From Antricoccus suffuscus (lineage in GTDB: Bacteria > Actinomycetota > Actinomycetes > Mycobacteriales > Antricoccaceae): DNA of 64,000 bases. Under the pieces are notes generated by a model. That model did not search any database. It worked only from the letters and a program-made list of their open reading frames with translations, and was not told where the DNA came from. The stretch covers positions 1 to 64,000 of the forward strand of contig NZ_PVUE01000001.1 in NCBI RefSeq assembly GCF_003003235.1, read 5' to 3'. Shown here piece after piece: positions 24,245 through 33,193 of this stretch. Made by a program: the position numbers and the translations under genes. Each line of letters opens with the position of its first letter. Positions within the stretch are counted from its first letter, which is position 1.

Positions 24245-24724
24245 ATGGACGTTGAGGGGGCGACACCGCGACTTACCGATCGCGATCTAGCGGATCGTTA
24301 TGCCAGGCTTTATGGCCCGTTCGCGGTGGTGATGCTGCTGCTGACGTTCTTCCCCTATATGCGGTCCGGCGAACCCAAGGGTGGCATCACCCCGCACGAA
24401 TTCGGCAGCCTGTGGCGGGAGGCGTTCGGCCCGGGCGGCGACAACGAGGTGGCCACATTTGGGGCGGCGCTGTTCGTTGCGGCGATCGTGCTGGTACTTA
24501 TCGCGACCTTTGTCCCGCCACCCCCAGTTCTCACCGCGACTATCGCGGTTCTCGCGCTGATCATCGTGGTCATGGTCTGGACCAGGCCGGGCTTCTACAA
24601 CACTCCAGCGCTGACCGACGCCGGTATCGCCGACATCGCCATCGGGTACGCGCTCGTCGTACTCACGATCACCCACACGATCCACACGGTGCTGCGACGA
24701 AGCGCCCGCGGTGATCGCGATTGA
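24245..24724 (+). CDS. Hypothetical membrane protein
   Basis: 159 aa with three to four membrane helices: FAVVMLLLTFFPYM (about 26-39), TFGAALFVAAIVLVLIATFV, LTATIAVLALIIVVMVW and IAIGYALVVLTITHTIHTVL. A polar loop of about 30 residues (GEPKGGITPHEFGSLWREAF) follows the first helix. No family recognised. The frame starts with ATG at 24245 after a short spacer from the small ORF. It lies ahead of the flavin monooxygenase by about 65 bp. Confidence 0.7.
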   Translation: MDVEGATPRLTDRDLADRYARLYGPFAVVMLLLTFFPYMRSGEPKGGITPHEFGSLWREAFGPGGDNEVATFGAALFVAAIVLVLIATFVPPPPVLTATIAVLALIIVVMVWTRPGFYNTPALTDAGIADIAIGYALVVLTITHTIHTVLRRSARGDRD

Positions 24725-24790
24725 CGTGCCCCGGTAGCCATTGGACCCGGTCTCGGTAGAGACTGGGAAGAAATGGTCGATGGAGAAGGT

Positions 24791-26635
24791 ATGCCGATGT
24801 CGATAGATACCCGCAACGCAACCGACGAGCAGCTCACGAGCGACTGGCTGGGCAACTTGTCAGCCGCGTTTAGCAGCGCGGATCCGCACGCGCTCGCGGG
24901 CCTCTTCCTCGACGATGCCTACTGGCGCGATGCGCTGGCGCTCACGTGGAGTCTGCACACGTTCTACGGCGTCGACCAAATCGTCCCGGCGCTCCAGCAC
25001 GGGCTGTCCGAGACCAAGATCCTCGACGTACGTCCGGCCTCCGATCCCTCGCCGCGTCGGGTACGCCGCGCAGGTGTCGACGTCATCGAGTCGTTCTTCG
25101 AGTTTGAGACCGGTGTCGGCCGCGGCCGCGGAGTCGTGCGCTTCAAGGCCGACGAGCCGACCCGGGCCTGGACGCTGCTCACTGCGCTGGAGGAGCTCAC
25201 CGGGTTCGAGGAGCCGATCGGTGAGCGGCGCTCGAGCGGCAGCAACTTCTCGCGGGTCTTCAACGGACCTAATTGGCTCGACTCGCGCGTGCAGGAGCAA
25301 CGGTACGACGATCGCGATCCAGTTGTGCTCGTCGTCGGTGGCGGTCAAGCCGGTCTTGCCGTTGCGGCGCGGCTCAAGATGCTCGGTATCGACACGCTGA
25401 TCGTCGACCGGATGCAGCGTATCGGCGACAACTGGCGCAAGCGTTATCACTCCTTGGCTCTGCACAACGAGACCTGGGTCAACCATCTGCCCTACATGCC
25501 GTTTCCCGACAACTGGCCGACGTACATCCCCAAGGACAAGCTAGCCAACTGGTTCGAGGCGTACGCCGAGAGCATGGAGCTCAACTTCTGGACCGACACG
25601 GAGTTCAAGACGGGCGAGTACGACGAGGCCACCCAGACGTGGTCGGTGGTGCTCGAGCGGTCCGACGATACCCGGGTGATGCATCCGAGGCACGTCATCA
25701 TGGCGACCGGGGTCAGCGGGATCCCCAGTATTCCGGCGATCCCGGGGCTCGATGACTTCGGCGGCACGGTCATCCACTCCAGCCAGTTCGACAGCGGAGC
25801 GCCGTACGCCGGTCAGAAGGTGCTTGTCGTCGGCTCCGGCACCAGCGGTCACGATGTCGCGCAGGATCTGCACAGCCACGGCGCCGAGGTGAGCATCATG
25901 CAGCGCGGCTCGACGCTGGTCGTCAACGTCGGGCCGGACGGCGCGGGCAAGGCGTACGCGCTGTACGACGAGCCACTTTCCACTGATGACTGCGATCTGC
26001 TCACAGTCGCGTCGCCGTACCCGCTGACCCAGCGTTCGCATCAGCTCATGACAGAGGACATCATCGGCATCGAGCGCGACCAGATCGAGGGGCTGCGCCG
26101 AGCGGGGTTCCGGATGGGCTTCGGCGAGGACAACACTGGATTCCAGCTGATGTACCTGCGCCGCGGCGGTGGCTATTACCTCAACGTCGGTTGTACGCCG
26201 TACATCATCGACGGCCAGATCAAGATCCTGCAGTACGACGACTTCGCGCGCTTTGATCGCGACGGGATAGTGCTCAACGGTGGCGAGACTCGCGACTTTG
26301 ACGTCGTCGTGCTCGCCACCGGCTATTGGCCGCAGCAGGAGCTGGTACGCCGCCAGTTCGGTGACGAGATCGCCGACCGCGTGGGTCCGGTCTGGGGTCT
26401 GGACGATGAAGGCGAGATGCGCAACATGTGGCAGCGCACCGCGCAGGACGGAATGTGGTTTACCGCAGGCAGTCTGGCGCAATGTCGGATCTTCTCGGCG
26501 TACCTCGCGTTGCAGATCAAGGCGATCGAGGAAGGCCTGATGCCGAAGTCCCGGCCGGTCGATGAACCGACCGGTGCGGTCCGCCCGCACGATCTCTCAC
26601 CGGCTGACGCCGTCATAACCCCCCTCGTGGGTTGA
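24791..26635 (+). CDS. NTF2-like / flavin-containing monooxygenase fusion
   Basis: 614 aa. Residues 1-145 form an NTF2/SnoaL-like domain (LGNLSAAFSSADPHALAGLF then DDAYWRDALALTW). Residues about 178-600 are an FMO-type flavoprotein: FAD loop LVVGGGQAGLAVAARL, FMO fingerprint FGGTVIHSSQF, and NADPH loop VLVVGSGTSGHDVAQDL; DVVVLATGYWPQ closes the FAD site. It probably hydroxylates or inserts oxygen into an unknown substrate. ATGs at 24773, 24791 and 24797 are in frame; GGAGAAGGT just before 24791 decides the start. Predicted cytosolic. Confidence 0.88.
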   Translation: MPMSIDTRNATDEQLTSDWLGNLSAAFSSADPHALAGLFLDDAYWRDALALTWSLHTFYGVDQIVPALQHGLSETKILDVRPASDPSPRRVRRAGVDVIESFFEFETGVGRGRGVVRFKADEPTRAWTLLTALEELTGFEEPIGERRSSGSNFSRVFNGPNWLDSRVQEQRYDDRDPVVLVVGGGQAGLAVAARLKMLGIDTLIVDRMQRIGDNWRKRYHSLALHNETWVNHLPYMPFPDNWPTYIPKDKLANWFEAYAESMELNFWTDTEFKTGEYDEATQTWSVVLERSDDTRVMHPRHVIMATGVSGIPSIPAIPGLDDFGGTVIHSSQFDSGAPYAGQKVLVVGSGTSGHDVAQDLHSHGAEVSIMQRGSTLVVNVGPDGAGKAYALYDEPLSTDDCDLLTVASPYPLTQRSHQLMTEDIIGIERDQIEGLRRAGFRMGFGEDNTGFQLMYLRRGGGYYLNVGCTPYIIDGQIKILQYDDFARFDRDGIVLNGGETRDFDVVVLATGYWPQQELVRRQFGDEIADRVGPVWGLDDEGEMRNMWQRTAQDGMWFTAGSLAQCRIFSAYLALQIKAIEEGLMPKSRPVDEPTGAVRPHDLSPADAVITPLVG

Positions 26636-26767
26636 GCGGGCCAGCGACTTGCTCGAGCGAGCGCTGGGAGTCGAGGGCATCTCAAACGCGATCTTAAGAT
26701 CCCCGCGCTGGAAAGGCCGCACTTGTAGGCGCGCGCCGCTGCGCTCTCGCGGGTCCACCCAGGACCA
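26636..26767. other. Intergenic spacer
   Basis: No gene, repeat or clear hairpin seen between the convergent monooxygenase gene and the degenerate nitroreductase-like gene. Short frames here only extend their neighbours. Confidence 0.5.
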
Positions 26768-27189
26768 TCAGCCGTCCGAGAAGGTCACCCTCGCCAGCGG
26801 ACTGTGTGCGACCCACTCGTCGAGGACGGCTAGCGGCCATGGACCGTCCGGGTCGTGGCGGCGGTTGAACTCTTCCACTAATGCGGCGAGAATTCGTCGC
26901 CGCTGCGCTGGTTCGACGATGACCGTCGCGGATGCAGGCAAGTCCGCCACGACGCCGTGCTTGAGGTGAAACACACGAACTCTGGTTGCGTGCTGAGGTT
27001 CGCGAGCCAATCACGCTGCTTGGGTGCAGGTATCCCGCTCAGGTAAATGTCGTCGTCGAAGCGATAGAAGACGATCTCGATTCGCCGCGATTTACCGCTT
27101 CGACGCCCCACGGTGGTGATGTCGATCGTGCGGTCCTCCAGTGTGGATGAGGAATCGATGGCCAACTTGCGACGGACGCCCTCGTTCAT
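26768..27189 (-). pseudogene. Deazaflavin (F420)-dependent nitroreductase-like gene, frameshifted
   Basis: From the ATG at 27189 the frame encodes RTIDITTVGRRSGKSRRIEI, VFYRFDDDIYLSGIPAPKQRDW and LANLSTQPEFV, then diverges. The next frame resumes HLKHGVVADLPASATVIVEP and continues to a stop at 26768. Joined, they give one F420-dependent Ddn-type split-barrel protein of about 140 residues. A one-base insertion or two-base deletion near 26972 breaks it. The ATG overlaps the SDR stop (ATGA), so the pair was once coupled. A sequencing error is possible. Confidence 0.75.
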
Positions 27190-28106
27190 CTGATGTCCGC
27201 GACGTCCCGCGTCGACCTTCGCCGTACGGGCCCCGCGACAGCAGCGGGATCGAGTGCCGCGCTGCTGGCACTCGGGCCGAATTGTGCCCAGGCCCATTCG
27301 TCGTACTCGGGCTCCGAAGTGGAGTGCCGCATGTGAGTGCGCTCGGCTTGGTCGCCGCCGACCGCATAGCGTAGCCGCCGCGAATCATCGGTCGCCGCTT
27401 CGAGGATGACCTGCGCGACGTCGGCGGAGGAGGCCAGAGGTCGGTCGGTGACGGCCTCGAAGGAGGCCATTCGCTGATTCACGTAGTCCTGGTACACGTC
27501 CGGGATCTCGCGCGTGGCGGCGGTCTCCAAGATTCTCTGCACGAAGCCGGTGGTGGGTACAAAGCCGGGCTCGACGACGCGTACCGAGATGCCCTGGGGC
27601 GCCACCTCGTAGCGGATCGTCTCGCTCAGGTTGTCCAGTGCGGCCTTGCTGGCGTTGTAAGCGGCCATGAGGGGCTCGGGCACGATCGCAGATCCGGCGG
27701 TGACGTTGACGATGGTCCCGCCGCCGCGCATGCGCAGGTGTGGGATGACCTGCCGCATGAGCGTCATGGGTCCGAAGCAGTTGGTGCTGAACAAGAGACG
27801 GACGTCCTCCGCAGTGGTGGTCTCGAAGGGCTGAAACATGCCGAAACCGGCAACGTTCACTAGCGCGTCGACGCCCCCGAAATGGGCGGCCGCGGTCTGT
27901 AGGCTGGCCGCGGTGGCTTCCGAATCCGTTACATCGAGCGGGATTACGAGCATGCGGTTGGTATCTCGGTTCCCGACGGCGCGGAAGTCCTCGATCGAGC
28001 TCTCGCGCATCGTCGCGACTACGTTCCAACCGACAGCGTGAAACGCGGCCACTGTCGACTTGCCGAAGCCGGAAGAGCTACCCGTGATGAACACAGTGTT
28101 AGTCAT
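27186..28106 (-). CDS. Short-chain dehydrogenase/reductase
   Basis: 306 aa. The cofactor loop TGSSSGFGKSTVAAFHAVG starts at residue 8, NVAGFG marks the NAG motif, and YNASKAALDNLSETI holds the catalytic Tyr and Lys. Several actinobacterial oxidoreductases of this length act on ketones or sugars; substrate unknown. The gene diverges from the AraC regulator at 28216 and is coupled at its 3' end to the frameshifted F420-type gene. A 109-bp divergent promoter region is shared with araC. Confidence 0.9.
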   Translation of the reverse strand: MTNTVFITGSSSGFGKSTVAAFHAVGWNVVATMRESSIEDFRAVGNRDTNRMLVIPLDVTDSEATAASLQTAAAHFGGVDALVNVAGFGMFQPFETTTAEDVRLLFSTNCFGPMTLMRQVIPHLRMRGGGTIVNVTAGSAIVPEPLMAAYNASKAALDNLSETIRYEVAPQGISVRVVEPGFVPTTGFVQRILETAATREIPDVYQDYVNQRMASFEAVTDRPLASSADVAQVILEAATDDSRRLRYAVGGDQAERTHMRHSTSEPEYDEWAWAQFGPSASSAALDPAAVAGPVRRRSTRDVADIR

Positions 28107-28215
28107 CGCGAAGTCCTTTCGTGTAGGTGAATCACTCTCGACATTAGAGGCCTCCCGCCGTACGATCTATAGCTCAGCGTCCGCATTCAACTACATATCG
28201 TCCAGAAAGGGCTCG

Positions 28216-29166
28216 ATGGATCCCCTAACCCAGCTGGTAGAACTGCTCCGTCCGCGCTCTTTCCTGCGAAAAGACCTCATCGGGAGGGGCTCCTGGGAAT
28301 GGCGTTTCCCTGCGGTATCCGGAGTTGTGTTCGGCCGCGCAATTAGCGGACGCTGTCGTTTTGAGCTACCGGGAATGGGCGAGCGCGACGTAGAGCAAGG
28401 CGACTACCTGCTCCTGACCAACCCCGCACCCTGGAGTCTGCGTGGTGGCACGGGCAAGACGGTTCCCGTGGACTTCGCCACGGCATACGCGACTATGACA
28501 ACCGACGAGTTGGTCGGGAAGGAGCCTCAGCGGCAGCCGACGAGTGAGCGGATGGGCGAGGATGTGACCCGGATGGTTGCCGGACACTTCGAGTTCGACC
28601 CGGTCAACGCCGGGCTGCTCGCGTCGCTGCTGTCGCCGGTTATCCATCTTCCTGCCGCGCGGTGCGGCGAGCGCGACTTGCTCACCAGAGTGTTGGACAT
28701 GATCGACGCGGAGGCTTCGTCCCAGCAGCCTGGTCGGCAAATTGTGCTGTCCCGGCTGCTCGAGATCATGTTGGTCGAACTACTACGCACACCGCAACTC
28801 GTCGCGAGCCGGCGCGGCATGCTCAACGGGCTCACCGACCCGCCGGTGGCGGCAGCGCTGCGTGCATTCCACTCCAACATCCACAAGCATTGGTCGGTCG
28901 CCTCGATGGCCGAACAGGCCCACCTGTCGCGGTCGGCCTTCTCCGAGCGTTTCGCCACGGTCGTCGGACAGCCTCCTATGACCTACGCCCTGAACTGGCG
29001 GATGGCCGTTGCGCGCGACGCGCTGATCACTGGCCGCAAGAACATCGAGCAGGTGGCAACCGCGACCGGATACGGCTCGGCCAGTGCCTTTAGCATCGCC
29101 TTCTCTCGAACGGTTGGGGTTTCTCCGGCACGCTACGTGCGCGAATCGCTCGCCGCTAACAAGTAG
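28216..29166 (+). CDS. AraC family regulator
   Basis: 316 aa. The N-terminal part is a cupin-like AraC_binding_2 domain (RFELPGMGERDVEQGDYLLL), and the C-terminus (about residues 220-310) carries two HTH units: WSVASMAEQAHLSRSAFSER and IEQVATATGYGSASAFSIAF followed by FSRTVGVSPARYVR. The ATG at 28216 follows AGAAAGGG. It is divergent from the SDR, its likely target. It converges on the ABC transporter ATPase gene, overlapping it by 11 bases at the 3' end. Confidence 0.88.
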   Translation: MDPLTQLVELLRPRSFLRKDLIGRGSWEWRFPAVSGVVFGRAISGRCRFELPGMGERDVEQGDYLLLTNPAPWSLRGGTGKTVPVDFATAYATMTTDELVGKEPQRQPTSERMGEDVTRMVAGHFEFDPVNAGLLASLLSPVIHLPAARCGERDLLTRVLDMIDAEASSQQPGRQIVLSRLLEIMLVELLRTPQLVASRRGMLNGLTDPPVAAALRAFHSNIHKHWSVASMAEQAHLSRSAFSERFATVVGQPPMTYALNWRMAVARDALITGRKNIEQVATATGYGSASAFSIAFSRTVGVSPARYVRESLAANK

Positions 29167-31282
29167 CCGACGCCTCTTCGGCTGCAGCGGTCCCGAACTC
29201 GGGCTCGCCCACATTCGGGAAGTGACACGCTACTTGCTGACCGGTGCCGACCTCCCGCAACATCGGCTCGATTTCCGCGCAGATGTCCTGTGCCTTCGAG
29301 CAGCGAGTCCGGAAGCGGCACCCCGACGGCGGATTCACCGGTGACGGCAGGTCTCCGGTGATGCGTCCGGCGTGACTCTCCAGCGACCGCGACGGATCGG
29401 GCACCGGCACCGATGCCAGTAGCGCAGTGGTGTAGGGATGGGCGGGAGTCTTGTAGAGCACGTCGGGGCTCGCCACCTCGCAGAGTTTGCCGAGGTACAT
29501 CACCGCGACGCGGTCACTCACATTCTTGACGACCGCCAAGTCGTGGGCAATGAACAGCAAGGTCAGGCCGTAGCGACCCTTCATGTCCTCCAGCAGGTTG
29601 AGGATCTGCGCCTGCACGGAGACATCCAGTGCGGAGACGGGCTCGTCGCAGATGATGAGCTCGGGATCGAGCATGAGCGCGCGGGCGATGGAGATACGTT
29701 GGCACTGACCGCCGGAGAATTCGTGTGGCCGGCGTTCGGCGTGGGCCTCGAAGTCGAGGCCCACGGCGTCCATAACCTCTTTGAGCTTGGCGCGCTGCGC
29801 GTCTTTGTCTGCCAGCCCCAGTGCCTTACCCCAAATCTTCAGGGGTTCGGTGATGATCTCGCCGACCCTGCGGCGCGGGTTCAGCGACGAGATCGGATCC
29901 TGGAAGATCATCTGCATCCGCGGCCTGATCTCACGGAGTTGGCCGGCCGACAGGGTGCTCAGATCGGTGCCCTCGAAGCTCACCTTGCCGGACGTGGGGC
30001 GCGGTATGGCCATGATCGCCCGTCCGGTGGTGGACTTGCCGCAACCGGACTCGCCGACCAGCCCGAGTGTCACTCCCCGGTCCAGGTCGAAGCTGATGTC
30101 CGAGACGGCATGGACCTTTTTGCCACGCCCGGCCGGAAACTCCACCACCAGGTGCTCGACTCGCAAGAGGGGCTCGGCGCTCGGCGTGTCGGTGGCCAGC
30201 GCGGCTGTCTCGGCGCGGACCGGCCGGACCGTATCCGCCTTCGCTGGACCGCTCACGAGTGATTTACCAGCGCCCGCGCTGCCGACGGGGAACCAGCAGC
30301 GATACAGGTGTCCCGGCTCGGACTCGACGAGTGGTGGCATTTCTTCGCGGCAGCGGTCCTGGGCGTAGGAGCATCGGGCTGCGAAGCGGCAGCCCTTCGG
30401 TGGGTGGACAAGGTCCGGTGGCCGCCCCGGAATGGCCTCCAGCCGGGTGTGGCTGGCGGCCTCTAGGAGCGGGATCGAGGTGAGTAGCGCCTCGGTGTAG
30501 GGCATCTGCACGTCGCGGAACAACGCCTCGGTCGGGGCCTGCTCGACGACCTGCCCGGCGTACATCACCACAATGTCGTCGGTGCGGCCGGCGACGACGC
30601 CGAGGTCGTGAGTCACGAGGATCATGGCCATGTGCCGCTCGCGCTGGGCCGCGCCAAGCAGGTCGAGGATCTGTGCTTGCACGGTGACGTCGAGAGCCGT
30701 CGTCGGCTCGTCGGCGAGCAACAGCTTTGGGTTGCACGCCAGCGCGATCGCGATCGTGACCCGCTGGCGCATGCCGCCCGACAGCTGGTGCGGATAGTCC
30801 CGCGCGCGCTTGGCAGGCTCGGGTATGCCGACCGACCGCAGCAGCTCTACGGCCGTCGCGTCAGCCTCGTGGCGGTTCTGGCCCAGGTGCTTGCGCAGGG
30901 ACTCGGTAATCTGCCGGCCGACCCGCAAGACGGGGTTCAGCGACGTCATCGGGTCCTGTAGGACCATCGAGATCTCGGGCCCCCACACGTGCTGAAGCTG
31001 GTCAGGACCGAGCTCGCTCAGGTTTCGGCCGTCGAAGCGCACAGTCCCGGAGCGCTCCACGGACCCGCTGGGTAGCAGGCTCATCACGGCGCGGGAGAGG
31101 ACCGTCTTGCCCGAACCCGATTCCCCCACGACGCCGAGTGTGCGGCCGCGTTCCAGGGTGAACGAGACGTGGTCCACGGCGCGCACTAGCCCGCGTCGAG
31201 TCGGGAATCCGATGCTGAGGTCCTCGACCTCAAGCAACGGCCCGTCGTGCTCCGGCTCGGGCTTCACGGAGTCAGTGGTCAC
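29156..31282 (-). CDS. Fused dipeptide/nickel-type ABC transporter ATPases (DppD-DppF-like)
   Basis: 708 aa with two complete ATPase modules. First: Walker [12 protein letters not shown], signature LSGGMRQRV, Walker [13 protein letters not shown]. Second: [36 protein letters not shown]. Each is followed by an oligopeptide/dipeptide C-terminal domain with Cys clusters ([28 protein letters not shown]). The GTG at 31282 overlaps the preceding permease. These proteins energise uptake of peptides, nickel or related solutes by the downstream permease pair. Confidence 0.93.
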   Translation of the reverse strand: MTTDSVKPEPEHDGPLLEVEDLSIGFPTRRGLVRAVDHVSFTLERGRTLGVVGESGSGKTVLSRAVMSLLPSGSVERSGTVRFDGRNLSELGPDQLQHVWGPEISMVLQDPMTSLNPVLRVGRQITESLRKHLGQNRHEADATAVELLRSVGIPEPAKRARDYPHQLSGGMRQRVTIAIALACNPKLLLADEPTTALDVTVQAQILDLLGAAQRERHMAMILVTHDLGVVAGRTDDIVVMYAGQVVEQAPTEALFRDVQMPYTEALLTSIPLLEAASHTRLEAIPGRPPDLVHPPKGCRFAARCSYAQDRCREEMPPLVESEPGHLYRCWFPVGSAGAGKSLVSGPAKADTVRPVRAETAALATDTPSAEPLLRVEHLVVEFPAGRGKKVHAVSDISFDLDRGVTLGLVGESGCGKSTTGRAIMAIPRPTSGKVSFEGTDLSTLSAGQLREIRPRMQMIFQDPISSLNPRRRVGEIITEPLKIWGKALGLADKDAQRAKLKEVMDAVGLDFEAHAERRPHEFSGGQCQRISIARALMLDPELIICDEPVSALDVSVQAQILNLLEDMKGRYGLTLLFIAHDLAVVKNVSDRVAVMYLGKLCEVASPDVLYKTPAHPYTTALLASVPVPDPSRSLESHAGRITGDLPSPVNPPSGCRFRTRCSKAQDICAEIEPMLREVGTGQQVACHFPNVGEPEFGTAAAEEASATC

Positions 31283-32235
31283 AGCTTGGCCTCCCGGACA
31301 TCGAACAGGGCGCGGAGTCGGTCGCCGACGAAGTTGAGCGACAGCACGGTCAGGAACAGGGCGATCGACGGCCACAGGCAGATAAAGGGGTCGTTCGACA
31401 GGTAGGTCTTGCCTTCGGCCACGATCCCTCCCCACGTAGCGGTCGGCAGGGGGACTGACAGCGCTAGGAATGACAGCGCGGCCTCGGCCAGGATCGAAAC
31501 CGCTACGAACACCAGCGAGTAGGAGATGACGATCGGCACCACGTTGGGAAGGATCTCGCGGAACAGCACGCGCCGTCTGGTGGCGCCAACCCCGTTGGCG
31601 GCGGTGACGAACTCAAGGTCCGCGAATGACACAGTCGTGCCCCGAACCACCCGGAAGATCGGCGCGATCGACAACACGCCGACGGCGAGGGTGATGTAGA
31701 GCAGGTCCTGGCCGAGGAAGGCCACGACCGCTAGCAGCAGAATGAGCGCCGGAAACGCTAGGGCGACGTTCGCGATAGCGGACAGGATCGTGTCGGTCTT
31801 GCCCCGGACGTAGCCGGCGATGAGCCCCATCAGTCCGCCGACGAGTACGCCGATTGCGATGGAACCGAAACCCACGACAAGCGAGACCCGGGCACCGTAG
31901 ACCACCCTTGAGAACAAGTCCCGTCCCAGGGTGTCTGTGCCGAGCAGGTGGTGGATGCTCGGCAGCTCGAACGGGACCGCGCCCGGCGGAGTGACGTTCG
32001 GCGGCTGGAGGGGCAGCAGCGGTGCGAAGATCGCGCCGAACACAATCAAGATCAACCAGCCGGCACAGACCCAGAAGAACCAGCCCAGCCGCCGCTTAGC
32101 CTTCGCCGCAGCGGGCGACACCTCGGCGCTGGCCCCCACGCCCGCGACCTCCGCAGGAACCGCGGCGCCGAAGCCGCCCACGATAACGTCAACGTCGTTG
32201 TGAGCGCTGTCTGGAAGAGTCTCGTCAGCGGGCAC
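31279..32235 (-). CDS. ABC transporter permease (DppC-like)
   Basis: 318 aa with an N-terminal cytosolic tail (about 45 residues), a first helix LGWFFWVCAGWLILIVFGAI, then LLGTDTLGRDLFSRVVYGAR (the OppC/DppC motif) and five further helices. The BPD transport loop EILPNVVPIVISYSLVF is the ATPase contact. It overlaps both neighbours: its start shares 11 bases with the other permease, its stop with the ATPase start. Solute unknown. Confidence 0.93.
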   Translation of the reverse strand: MPADETLPDSAHNDVDVIVGGFGAAVPAEVAGVGASAEVSPAAAKAKRRLGWFFWVCAGWLILIVFGAIFAPLLPLQPPNVTPPGAVPFELPSIHHLLGTDTLGRDLFSRVVYGARVSLVVGFGSIAIGVLVGGLMGLIAGYVRGKTDTILSAIANVALAFPALILLLAVVAFLGQDLLYITLAVGVLSIAPIFRVVRGTTVSFADLEFVTAANGVGATRRRVLFREILPNVVPIVISYSLVFVAVSILAEAALSFLALSVPLPTATWGGIVAEGKTYLSNDPFICLWPSIALFLTVLSLNFVGDRLRALFDVREAKL

Positions 32236-33175
32236 GTTCCACCCTCACACGCGGGTCGGCGACGCCGTACAGGACGTCTACCAAGAAGTTGACGAGGACG
32301 TATCCCGTCGCAGCGACGAGCACCACACCCTGCACGGTGAGGTAATCGCGCTGGCCGATAGCCGTGACGATCAAGGTGCCGATCCCGGGCAGCGCGAAGA
32401 CGGACTCCACCACGAGCGCCCCACCGATGAGAGCACCGATGTTGAGACCTGCAACGGTGAGCAGGCTGAAGGTGGAGGGCCGTAGCGCATGTCGCAGTAA
32501 GATCCACCGTTGCGACATGCCCTTGGCGCGCGCCATCGTGATGAAGTCTTGCTGCAATGTGTTGATCATGTCGCTGCGCAGCACCCGCAGATAGACGGCA
32601 ACCGAGCCGAGGCCGAGGGTCACCGACGGCAGCACCATGGTCTTCAGGTTCTGCAGTGGGTCGGTGGTCAGCGGTGTGTAGCCCGTGGCGGGGAAGATCT
32701 GCCATTTCACCGCGAAGATGTAGACGAGCAGCACGCCGAGCATGAAGCCGGGAATGGCCAGCAGCGCAAAGGCACCGCCGGTGCTCAGGCGGTCAAGCAG
32801 CGAGCCCGGTCTTCGCGCGGACAGGACTGCCAGCGGAATGGACACCGCGAACGCGATGATCTGCGACAGCACGAGTAGTTCGAGGGTGACCGGCAGTCGC
32901 TGGCCCAGTTGGGTGGTGACGTCCTCTTTGGTCGTCGCGGACTTGCCGAGGTCACCCTGTACGACGTTGCTGAGGTAGTGCCCGTAGCGCACCAGGATGT
33001 TTTCGTCGAGGCCGAGGCGCGCGTGCTCTTGCGCGATTGCTTGCGGTGTGGCGCCGGGTCCGAGCACGGCCAGCGCAGGGTCACCCGGCAGCAGGCTCGT
33101 CAGGTAGAACGACGCGAACGTGACGACGAGCAGTACCGGGATGAGCATGAGGAACCGCTTGACGAGGAAACGCAC
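32225..33175 (-). CDS. ABC transporter permease (DppB-like)
   Basis: 316 aa with six membrane helices. It starts MRFLVKRFLMLIPVLLVVTF, the typical DppB start, and has GPGATPQAIAQEHARLGLDE in the large periplasmic loop and the coupling loop LRHALRPSTFSLLTVAG. It forms the transmembrane channel with the DppC-like partner. It lies 18 bases downstream of the binding-protein gene and overlaps the next permease by 11 bases. Confidence 0.93.
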   Translation of the reverse strand: MRFLVKRFLMLIPVLLVVTFASFYLTSLLPGDPALAVLGPGATPQAIAQEHARLGLDENILVRYGHYLSNVVQGDLGKSATTKEDVTTQLGQRLPVTLELLVLSQIIAFAVSIPLAVLSARRPGSLLDRLSTGGAFALLAIPGFMLGVLLVYIFAVKWQIFPATGYTPLTTDPLQNLKTMVLPSVTLGLGSVAVYLRVLRSDMINTLQQDFITMARAKGMSQRWILLRHALRPSTFSLLTVAGLNIGALIGGALVVESVFALPGIGTLIVTAIGQRDYLTVQGVVLVAATGYVLVNFLVDVLYGVADPRVRVERAR

Positions 33176-33193
33176 GGGGAAGGCGGCCCGATC

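Noticed and set aside
25541-26590. 349-codon minus-strand frame opposite the monooxygenase
   Set aside because: Antisense shadow; no family features and the sense gene is convincing over its whole length.
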